Shown: in pieces, positions 15,077 through 22,798 of the stretch | Layout: each line of letters starts with the position of its first letter | Position numbering within the stretch: position 1 is the first letter of the stretch | Assembly (NCBI GenBank): GCA_943356415.1 | Contig: CALREW010000004.1 | Location: forward strand, 1-48,944 | DNA: 48,944 nt | Reading direction: 5' to 3' | Origin: Candidatus Nomurabacteria bacterium | GTDB taxonomy: Bacteria; Patescibacteriota; Minisyncoccia; Phycocordibacterales; SBAW01 | Made by a program: the position numbers and the translations under genes | The notes under the pieces: model-generated | The model's database searches: none | Told to the model about the DNA's origin: nothing | The model's input: only the letters and a program-made list of their open reading frames with translations

Positions 15077-16171
15077 ATGCGCCTTGTCCCAACACACATC
15101 AAAGTACGCGCCTTTGTAGATCACCATCAGAAACATATTCCGGCGGTGGCGCTACTTCTTGGTGCCATCTGGGACTTCTTTACCTTGGGGCGTCCCGATA
15201 CACTTTTTGCGAATGCGAGCATCATCTCGTATTTGCTTGTTGCTGGTGGATGCGTTTTAGTCCTCAACGCTCGCAGCGAGCGAGACAAGGAACCGCTGTG
15301 GCTTGTTGCACTTTTGCAGTTCTGTTTTGGAAATCTTGCAAGTGGACTTTTCTTTCTCTACAGCCAGAGCGCAACAGTGGTTGGCAGCTGGCTTTTCCTC
15401 CTTATTCTTGCGTCGTTCGTTTTTGCCAACGAGTTTGCCCGCAAGCGCTACCTTCGCCTGCGCTCACAATTGGTCGCGTACCACGTCCTACTCACTGCGT
15501 ACCTCGGTCTTGTCGTCCCTATTCTTGTAGGAGCCATAGGAGGACTCATTTTTCTACTTTCTTGCGGCGTCGCTCTCTCTGCGATGGCGCTCTATATCGG
15601 TGCCCTCTACGCCGTTGCGCCGAAGCGCGTGCAAAACGATTGGCGAGGAACGATGGCAGGACTCTCTATCGTTACTGCAATTTTCATCATTCTCTACTAT
15701 CTAAACCTCATCCCTCCCGTCCCGCTTTCTCTTAAGGAAATACGAGTGTATCACTCGGTAACGCGCGCACCGGCAGATAAAGCGCCTGCGATTTATGAAG
15801 CAAAAGGGGAGGGGGCCTCTCCTTGGTATAGTTTGAAACACTATTTCAGCGCCCCCGTTGTTCATCTTAGGACGGGAGAATCCGCCTATTGCTACAGTGC
15901 CGTGTTTGCGCCAGACGATTTATCGACACCTATCTATCATCGGTATTCCTATTACGACGAGAAGAAAGGTGCATGGGTAGATGGGGATGCTATCGCTTTT
16001 CCTATACGAGGGGGGCGTTCAGAGGGGTATCGTGGTTACACGATCGGTTCAGTTGTGCCAGGAACGTGGCGCTGCTCGGTTGAGACGGAAGGTGGAGCGC
16101 TTATTGGAAGAGCAACATTCACTGTGGTCCAGAGTTCAACAACGCCGCCGCTTATGACAGAATACCGATAA
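15077..16171 (+). CDS. DUF2914 membrane protein
   Basis: 364 aa. The N-terminal two-thirds contains about seven hydrophobic helices. The C-terminal extracytoplasmic domain has the DUF2914 pattern: YHRYSYYDEKKGAWVDGD, FPIRGGRSEGYRGYTIGS, then PGTWRCSVETEGGALIGRATF. The function of this family is unknown. ATG 15077 is 8 nt after TATACT (15063-15068). The TAA stop overlaps the tmk start (TAATG), so it is probably co-translated with tmk. Confidence 0.82.
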   Translation: MRLVPTHIKVRAFVDHHQKHIPAVALLLGAIWDFFTLGRPDTLFANASIISYLLVAGGCVLVLNARSERDKEPLWLVALLQFCFGNLASGLFFLYSQSATVVGSWLFLLILASFVFANEFARKRYLRLRSQLVAYHVLLTAYLGLVVPILVGAIGGLIFLLSCGVALSAMALYIGALYAVAPKRVQNDWRGTMAGLSIVTAIFIILYYLNLIPPVPLSLKEIRVYHSVTRAPADKAPAIYEAKGEGASPWYSLKHYFSAPVVHLRTGESAYCYSAVFAPDDLSTPIYHRYSYYDEKKGAWVDGDAIAFPIRGGRSEGYRGYTIGSVVPGTWRCSVETEGGALIGRATFTVVQSSTTPPLMTEYR

Positions 16172-16788
16172 TGCAGCGCGGAAAATTTATTGTTATCGAA
16201 GGGGGAGAGGGTGCCGGTAAGGACGCTAACATCGAGCTCCTAAAACGTGATTTATCTGCGGATATTGTTTGGGTAAAAGATCCTGGCAGCACGGTATTGA
16301 GCGGCCAGCTGCGCGAAATTACGCAGCACGGTGAGAATCTCTCCAAGGAAGCTGAGCTTTTCCTTTTTCTCGCATCACGCGCCCAACTCACTCACGAAGT
16401 AATTGCTCCGGCACTTACAGCAGGCACGCATGTTATTTCAAATCGTTTTGATCCTTCTACTATGGCGTATCAGGTGTATGGAAGAGAGCGTATGGAAATG
16501 GAAGATACACTGAGTGCGATGTCAGAGATAGCACGCGGTGACGCGGTGCCAGATCTCGTTATATTTCTCGACGTGCCTCCTGAGGAGGGATTGCGTCGTG
16601 CTGCGGCGCGAAAAGAGAGAACGACGCGTTTTGAAGCCGAAGAGCTAGCATTTCATGAGCGTGTGCGCGCCGGGTACCTTGCTCATTTGGATGACTACGC
16701 ACGAGGGGTGCGTATTGATGCCAACCGTCCACTTGAGGAAGTGTACGCGGACGTTAAAGCCGCCGTCGAAGAACTACTCGCGGTATAG
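16171..16788 (+). CDS. tmk: Thymidylate kinase, atypical P-loop
   Basis: 205 aa P-loop kinase that phosphorylates dTMP to dTDP. The order of motifs fits Tmk: FIVIEGGEGAGKDA (residues 6-19), an ELFLFLASRAQ helix, SNRFDPSTMAYQ, and DLVIFLDVPPEEGLRR. Two key positions deviate. The Walker A Ser/Thr after GK is Asp18, and the usual DR(Y/F) motif is N91-R92-F93. Either this clade tolerates the changes or activity is altered. The gene completes the thymidylate cluster (folA, dcd, thyA, glyA). Confidence 0.85.
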   Translation: MQRGKFIVIEGGEGAGKDANIELLKRDLSADIVWVKDPGSTVLSGQLREITQHGENLSKEAELFLFLASRAQLTHEVIAPALTAGTHVISNRFDPSTMAYQVYGRERMEMEDTLSAMSEIARGDAVPDLVIFLDVPPEEGLRRAAARKERTTRFEAEELAFHERVRAGYLAHLDDYARGVRIDANRPLEEVYADVKAAVEELLAV

Positions 16789-16806
16789 CATTCGCTCTAC
16801 CGTTTC

Positions 16807-16911
16807 GTATACCCCGTTAGAAAACTGGATTAAGCCTTAGAATTGCAAAATAGTCAGTGCCTGTCTAAGGTGTTTCCTGAGGTAATTACTGGATTTTCTA
16901 ACGGGGTATAC
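16807..16911. repeat. 105-bp inverted-repeat element before argS
   Basis: Perfect 18-bp arms: gtataccccgttagaaaa at 16807-16824 and its complement at 16894-16911, separated by 69 bp. Inside is a second 7-bp pair (16835-16841 with 16864-16870). The right arm holds most of the argS -10 box (TATACT, 16907-16912), and the left arm offers a mirror-image TATACG. ACTGGATT occurs directly at 16824-16831 and 16888-16895. It could be a MITE-like element or an operator/RNA hairpin. Confidence 0.7.
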
Positions 16912-16918
16912 TGACCAA

Positions 16919-18598
16919 ATGTTTAAGGCCGAACTGCATAGGACCCTTGAAGAAATAGTCGCTGAGCTTGGCTCAACGGCTTCCTTTGCCGTCGACTACC
17001 CGCCGAAGGATGCCGCAGGCTTTGCTGACTATGCGACTAGCGCAGCACTCGCTGCTGCGAAGGATCTAGGTAAAAAACCTTTGGAAGTAGCTGAAGCTAT
17101 TGTTACGAAATTGGACGAACGCGCACTTCCGTTTATATCAGAAGTATCAGTTGCAGGTCCGGGGTTTATCAATATTACGCTTGCACCAGAAGTCTTTACT
17201 GAAACCATCGCTCGAGCACTTTCCGATGGAGGTGATTGGGGGAAGAATGTTACCCGTGAGGGAAGTCGCATTATTGTTGAGTACTCGCAGCCCAATCCAT
17301 TCAAGCCGTTTCATATCGGACATTTGATGTCGACGACGATAGGAGAATCACTCTCACGACTTATCGAATATTCCGGTGCCACAATTTCTCGCTTTAACTA
17401 CCATGGCGACATCGGGCCGCATGTGGCAAAGGCATTGTGGGGTCTTAAGAAGCACAACCTCTCGGCTTCTAACATCGATGATATAGGTCGTGCCTATGTG
17501 CTTGGCAATACTGCGTATGAGGACGACCCCGCCTTAAAAGGGGAGATAGATGCAATCAACAAGCGCCTGTATACAGGTGATGCTGAGCTTGCACCGCTAT
17601 ATGAGGAAGGTCGTGCGGTATCGTTGGCGCGCTTTGCTGAAATATACGAGTTGTTGGGATCAACGTTTGATCACGTTGTTTTTGAGAGTGAGACAGGCCC
17701 AATCGGTGCGGAAATTGTGAAAGAGGCCATGGCAAAAGGTATTTTTGAAGAGAGCGATGGTGCCACGGTCTTCCGCGGTGAAAAGTACGGTCTACACACT
17801 CGTGTATTTATTACATCGCATGGAACGCCGACCTATGAGGCAAAAGAAATAGGCTTCGCCAAGCGCAAGCACGAACTTTTTCCGTTCGATCAAAATATTA
17901 CTGATGTGGCGGTTGAGCAGGATGAGTATTTTAAGGTTGTTGCAAAAGCGATAGACGAACTCTGGCCAAAATATCGTGGTTCCTACGGGCACGTGACCCA
18001 CGGCATGATGCAGCTTTCTGGAGGAAAGATGTCCTCACGTAAAGGCAATGTCATCACAGGTGAGTCGTTGATCGAAGACGTCATGGAAGCAGCCCGAGAA
18101 CGCATGAAGGAAAGTGACGTTGAAAATCCGCAGAACATTGCGAAAGCAGTTGCGGTTGCGGGTATCAAATACGCAATACTTAAACAGCATCTCGGCAAGA
18201 ACATCGTTTTTGATCCAGAGAAATCACTTTCTCTTGAAGGAGATTCTGGACCATATCTGCAGTATGCCTATGTGCGCACTGCGTCCATCCTCCGCAAAGC
18301 GAAAGAGGCGGGTGTTGCCTCAGATGCGCATGGTCAGCACGGCACTCCAACGAGCCTTGAGCGACTGCTCAGTCGTTTTCCGGAAATAGTTGAGCGCGCA
18401 GCGCAGGAGCTTGAACCGCATCACGTCGCGCAGTACCTCACCACGCTCTCAAGTGAGTTCAACAGCTGGTACGCCTCGACGAAAGTCCTCGATGGTACCA
18501 GCGCAGCCTCGTACAAACTGGCTATCGTAGAGGCGGTGGGGCAGACTCTTAAAAACGGTTTGTGGTTGTTGGGTATCGAATCTCCTCAAGAGATGTAA
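16919..18598 (+). CDS. argS: Arginyl-tRNA synthetase
   Basis: 559 aa class I enzyme charging tRNA-Arg. An N-terminal Add1 domain (residues 1-90) precedes the HIGH motif in PNPFKPFHIGHLMS. The motif KMSSRKGNVITGESL is well preserved, and a C-terminal anticodon-binding domain contains YLQYAYVRTASILRKA and ends about 190 residues later. Length is usual. ATG 16919 lies 6 nt after TATACT, within the end of the 105-bp inverted-repeat element, so its expression may depend on that element. Confidence 0.96.
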   Translation: MFKAELHRTLEEIVAELGSTASFAVDYPPKDAAGFADYATSAALAAAKDLGKKPLEVAEAIVTKLDERALPFISEVSVAGPGFINITLAPEVFTETIARALSDGGDWGKNVTREGSRIIVEYSQPNPFKPFHIGHLMSTTIGESLSRLIEYSGATISRFNYHGDIGPHVAKALWGLKKHNLSASNIDDIGRAYVLGNTAYEDDPALKGEIDAINKRLYTGDAELAPLYEEGRAVSLARFAEIYELLGSTFDHVVFESETGPIGAEIVKEAMAKGIFEESDGATVFRGEKYGLHTRVFITSHGTPTYEAKEIGFAKRKHELFPFDQNITDVAVEQDEYFKVVAKAIDELWPKYRGSYGHVTHGMMQLSGGKMSSRKGNVITGESLIEDVMEAARERMKESDVENPQNIAKAVAVAGIKYAILKQHLGKNIVFDPEKSLSLEGDSGPYLQYAYVRTASILRKAKEAGVASDAHGQHGTPTSLERLLSRFPEIVERAAQELEPHHVAQYLTTLSSEFNSWYASTKVLDGTSAASYKLAIVEAVGQTLKNGLWLLGIESPQEM

Positions 18599-18640
18599 TC
18601 TGCAAGGCGCGAGGAGAGTGTTTTTGCTATAGTCATCCGT

Positions 18641-21600
18641 ATGTCTGAAATAGAGAAGGGGACTGATATTCCCCAGGTCGTTCCGGTTCCCGAGAAGTCT
18701 GATATAGCCAAGCGCGAAGAGGATATCCTTGCGTTTTGGGACGCTGAGCGCATTTTTGAGAAGTCTGTAGAGAAAGACGCTCCTCGCGGCGAGTTTACCT
18801 TTTATGATGGGCCCCCTTTTGCTACGGGTCTTCCTCACCACGGCCACGTTCTACCTGGCACTATAAAAGATGCCATTCCGCGCTATCGAACGATGCGCGG
18901 GTATCGCGTGCGCCGCATGTGGGGCTGGGACTGTCACGGATTGCCACTTGAGAACATCATTGAGCAGGAGCAGGGGATTAGGAATAAACGCGAGATAGAA
19001 GAGCGAGGCATCAATAATTTCGTCGAAGCAGCACGCGCCGCAGTACTCCGGTACGCAGACGATTGGCGCCGCATCATCCCACGCATGGGGCGCTGGGTTG
19101 ATATGGAGAACGACTATAAGACGATGGATACTACCTATACCGAATCGGTGTGGTGGTCCTTCAAGACGCTTTTTGAAAAAGGGTTAGTCTACGAAGGGTA
19201 TAAATCGATGCACTTGTGTCCTCGTTGTGGCACGACGCTCGCAAACTTTGAAGTAGCGCAGGGCTATAAAGATATAGAAGATATTTCGGTGTACGTGAAG
19301 TTGCCGCTTGAAGGTGAAGCGAACACGTCACTTCTTGTGTGGACAACGACACCATGGACGCTGCCTGGCAACACCGCCGCGGCAGTCCACAACGATATTG
19401 TGTACGTCAAAGTAGAACACCAAGGAGAATATCTTATTCTCGCGAAAGAGAAGTTGGATGTGATACCTGGTGAGGCCAACATCATTGCTGAATTCTCAGG
19501 CAAGGAACTGGTTGGAAAAAAGTATGAACCACCGTTTTCCTACTTTAAAGGAAAGAGTGATCTCAAAGGAAAAAGTAAAGGTTGGCGCATCTACCATGCG
19601 CCGTATGTAACAACAGACAACGGTACTGGTGCGGTACACCTCGCGCCTGCGTTTGGCGATGTCGACCTCGACCTCGCACAGAAAGAAGGGTTTCCTGTGG
19701 TTCACCACGTAACGCAGGATGGCCTTTTTACTCCAGACGTTACAGACTTTGCGGGCCTTTTAGTTAAGAAAAAAGGAGCACATCAAGATACTGACAAAAG
19801 AATAGTTGAAGCGCTGACTCATAGCGGAAAACTCTTTAAGCAAGAGACTATCGTACATAGCTACCCACACTGCTGGCGCTGTGACACGCCGCTTTTGGTG
19901 TACGCAGCATCTTCGTGGTTTGTAAAAGTTTCAAAAATAAAAGCGCAGCTTATTGCCGCCAATAAGACTATCGGGTGGGTACCAAAACATGTTGGAGAGG
20001 GACGTTTCCACAACTTGCTTGAGACAGCGCCAGATTGGGCAATATCACGAGCACGTTACTGGGGAGCACCACTCCCGATGTGGCGCAACGAAAAGACAGG
20101 AGAGTTACAGACGCTCGGTTCTATCGACGAATTGCTCACGCATGTAAAGCGTTCAGGTAACCGATATTTTGTTATGCGCCATGGCCAAGCGCGAAGCAAT
20201 GTTGAAGGGTTCCTCGACTCTGGCGCTGTGACGACCAACGGGTTAACCGACAAGGGAAGAGAGCAGGCAGCGTCTTCGGCTGAGGATTTGATTGGAAAAG
20301 GTATTGACCTTGTTGTTGTTTCTCCGGTGCTGCGCGCACAAGAGACGGCAGATATTGTATGCAGACGTCTTGGTCTGTCACCGAATGTACGCATGACGGA
20401 TGAGCGGTTACGCGAAGACGGCTTCGGTACGTTTGAAGGCAAGTCCATTACAGAATGGACCAACCGATTCCCGGACGGCAAACTCGACTTTTTTGATTCG
20501 TCACATGGTGGAGAATCCTACGCTGACGTGCGTCAGCGTGTGGGGGCGTTTCTCTTTGAACTTGAACGTCGTTACACCGGCAAAACAATCCTCCTTGTCA
20601 CACACGACACTCCAGGGTGGCTTCTTGATGGCATTGCACGACGCAAGAGTGTGGAAACGCTTTCTCCTGAATCTGGAACGCTGTTTCTTAAAAACGCAGA
20701 GGTGCGTGAAATTCCATTCGTGCCGTACCCACACAACGCCAAGTACGATCTTGACCTCCATCGCCCATACATCGATGAGATAACGTGGGGCGATGCAGTC
20801 TCTGGTATATGGCGACGTGTCCCAGATGTTTTTGACTGTTGGTATGAGTCAGGGGCGATGCCGTTTGCAAGTAATCACTACCCGTTTGAAGGTAAAGAAC
20901 GTTTTAACCCCAAGCGAATGTTTGGCTTGGGGAGTCGAGGATATCCGGCAGACTTCATCGCTGAGTCTATTGACCAGACGCGTGGATGGTTTTATTCGAC
21001 GCTTGTCCTTGGTGTCGCGCTGTTCGGAAAGACTGCCTATCGCCACGTCATAACCAACGGGCTTGTGTTGGCTGCAGACGGTAAGAAGATGAGCAAAAAG
21101 CTCAAAAACTATACTGATGTAACGCTTATCGCTGACCGGTACGGTGCTGATGCGTTGCGATATTACTTGCTCTCGTCGTCGCTTATTCGCGGGGAAGATC
21201 TTAACTTCATTGATCGAAGTGTTGATGAGATAGCAAAGAAGCTCATTATGCGTCTCGATAACGTGCGTAGTTTTTATGCACTTTACGATGACAAAACAGT
21301 AGCTTCACCGCATAGCGAGGCTCTCCTTGATCGATGGATACTTTCTCGCCTCAATGAACTCATTGCCCAGTCGACCGCAGGCTATGAAGCGTATGAGCTT
21401 GATGTTGCAACGCGGCCGATTGCTGACTTTATCGACGATCTTTCGACGTGGTATCTGCGACGCAGTCGAGATCGTTTCAAAGGTGATAGCGCCGATGATG
21501 CAAAAGCCGCACGAGCAACGCTTCGCTTCGTTCTTACGGAGCTCTCAAAAGTGATGGCGCCGATTATGCCGTTTTATTCTGAATACTTGTATCGGGCTGT

Positions 21601-22159
21601 TTCCCCCGAAGGAGCGCCAATAAGCGTGCATCTCACTGAATGGCCGGAAGGAGGTTCTTCCGACGGTGAATTACTATCGAACATGAAGACGGTGCGCGAA
21701 GTCGTATCGCTTGGTCTTGAAGCTCGAGCGAGCGCTAATATCAAAGTACGTCAGCCGCTGGCGTCACTTACGGTGTGCGGGAAGGAAACACTTGATGATG
21801 GGTATGTTGCGCTTGTTCGAGATGAAATAAATGTGAAGGAAATCCGCTTCCTCTCCGAAGGAGAAGGAGTTGAGCTCGACGTGGTTATTACACCAGCTTT
21901 GCGTAAAGAGGGCATGCGTCGCGATGTCGCACGGCTGATACAAGCATTTAGGAAAGAACAGAATCTCACGGTCTCTGATCGTCCAAAACTTACGCTCAGA
22001 ACTAATGCGGAAGGAAGGACGTTCGTGGAGTCTATAAAAACAGAGTTGTGTTCAGATACCGGTCTGGCGCAGCTTGTTGTTGCTGAATCTGCTGAAGGAG
22101 CAGCAAATGCAAAAGATCTCCCATTTCCAATTGAACTTTCCCTAGAGCCTAACGTTTAG
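18641..22159 (+). CDS. ileS: Isoleucyl-tRNA synthetase with inserted histidine-phosphatase domain
   Basis: 1172 aa. The synthetase part shows the HIGH motif as HHGH, a CPRC zinc pair, the CP1 editing domain (WTTTPWTLPGN and APAFGDVD), ISRARYWGAPLPMW, the KMSKK loop and a C-terminal anticodon-binding region. Between GSIDEL (about residue 500) and DLHRPYIDEI (705) a domain of about 195 residues is inserted. It starts YFVMRHGQ and carries the histidine-phosphatase set: R513-H514-G515, R565 in SPVLRAQET, E592 in REDGFGTFEG and H655 in VTHDT. Removing it leaves about 975 aa, normal for this enzyme type. No frameshift or stop separates the parts. The phosphatase substrate is unknown. TATAGT ends 7 nt before the ATG. 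Confidence 0.95.
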   Translation: MSEIEKGTDIPQVVPVPEKSDIAKREEDILAFWDAERIFEKSVEKDAPRGEFTFYDGPPFATGLPHHGHVLPGTIKDAIPRYRTMRGYRVRRMWGWDCHGLPLENIIEQEQGIRNKREIEERGINNFVEAARAAVLRYADDWRRIIPRMGRWVDMENDYKTMDTTYTESVWWSFKTLFEKGLVYEGYKSMHLCPRCGTTLANFEVAQGYKDIEDISVYVKLPLEGEANTSLLVWTTTPWTLPGNTAAAVHNDIVYVKVEHQGEYLILAKEKLDVIPGEANIIAEFSGKELVGKKYEPPFSYFKGKSDLKGKSKGWRIYHAPYVTTDNGTGAVHLAPAFGDVDLDLAQKEGFPVVHHVTQDGLFTPDVTDFAGLLVKKKGAHQDTDKRIVEALTHSGKLFKQETIVHSYPHCWRCDTPLLVYAASSWFVKVSKIKAQLIAANKTIGWVPKHVGEGRFHNLLETAPDWAISRARYWGAPLPMWRNEKTGELQTLGSIDELLTHVKRSGNRYFVMRHGQARSNVEGFLDSGAVTTNGLTDKGREQAASSAEDLIGKGIDLVVVSPVLRAQETADIVCRRLGLSPNVRMTDERLREDGFGTFEGKSITEWTNRFPDGKLDFFDSSHGGESYADVRQRVGAFLFELERRYTGKTILLVTHDTPGWLLDGIARRKSVETLSPESGTLFLKNAEVREIPFVPYPHNAKYDLDLHRPYIDEITWGDAVSGIWRRVPDVFDCWYESGAMPFASNHYPFEGKERFNPKRMFGLGSRGYPADFIAESIDQTRGWFYSTLVLGVALFGKTAYRHVITNGLVLAADGKKMSKKLKNYTDVTLIADRYGADALRYYLLSSSLIRGEDLNFIDRSVDEIAKKLIMRLDNVRSFYALYDDKTVASPHSEALLDRWILSRLNELIAQSTAGYEAYELDVATRPIADFIDDLSTWYLRRSRDRFKGDSADDAKAARATLRFVLTELSKVMAPIMPFYSEYLYRAVSPEGAPISVHLTEWPEGGSSDGELLSNMKTVREVVSLGLEARASANIKVRQPLASLTVCGKETLDDGYVALVRDEINVKEIRFLSEGEGVELDVVITPALRKEGMRRDVARLIQAFRKEQNLTVSDRPKLTLRTNAEGRTFVESIKTELCSDTGLAQLVVAESAEGAANAKDLPFPIELSLEPNV

Positions 22160-22177
22160 TGGGTACTCACGTATTTT

Positions 22178-22756
22178 ATGGCTGAACGGGTGTATACAAC
22201 ACCGGGCATCGTGTTGAGGAAATACGAGGTTGGAGAGGCGAGCGTATCGGTCCTTGTTCTTACTAAAGAACATGGGTTGGTGCGTTTGCGTGCACAAAGT
22301 GCGCGCAGGGGTACGGGCAAACTTCGCTACGGACTTGAACCTATGACGCTCGGCACGTATTCGTTTGTGCGCGGCATGCAATCTCAACGACTGGTGGGAG
22401 TCGAAGTGAATGAAATGCTTCTCTCTCCGAAACACGGAGCGGCTCGTCAAGCAGCAGGGCAGATAAGCAGACTTCTTATACGGTTGATGCCGGGCGAAGC
22501 ATTTGACGACAGCATTTTTGCGCTTGTTGAAGGCGGATTGCGGTATTTGTGTGCACTCGAGGCTACGGAGGTTTCTGAAGCTGAATGTGCGATTGTGCTC
22601 GCCCTTCTTTCTCGTCTCGGATATCTCTCCGAAAATCCAACCTTTCTTAGTTTTGCCGACGAACCGCTTTCCCCAGAAAATCTTTCGCGTATGAAAAGTC
22701 TACGCAGCGAGGCGGTACGCACCATAAACCACGCACTCGGACTAAGCGGTCTGTAG
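22178..22756 (+). CDS. recO: DNA repair protein RecO
   Basis: 192 aa, shorter than the usual 230-260. An N-terminal OB-fold pattern is clear (PGIVLRKYEVGEASVSVLVLTKEHGLV, then LEPMTLGTYSFVRG), followed by a helical C-terminal region. The Cys4 zinc site of many RecO proteins is absent. RecO loads RecA on SSB-covered DNA with RecR. It follows ileS after 18 bp and probably shares its transcript. Confidence 0.82.
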   Translation: MAERVYTTPGIVLRKYEVGEASVSVLVLTKEHGLVRLRAQSARRGTGKLRYGLEPMTLGTYSFVRGMQSQRLVGVEVNEMLLSPKHGAARQAAGQISRLLIRLMPGEAFDDSIFALVEGGLRYLCALEATEVSEAECAIVLALLSRLGYLSENPTFLSFADEPLSPENLSRMKSLRSEAVRTINHALGLSGL

Positions 22757-22798
22757 CACACGGTTTCCGGTCGGAAGCGAATGATATACTGACCTCAT

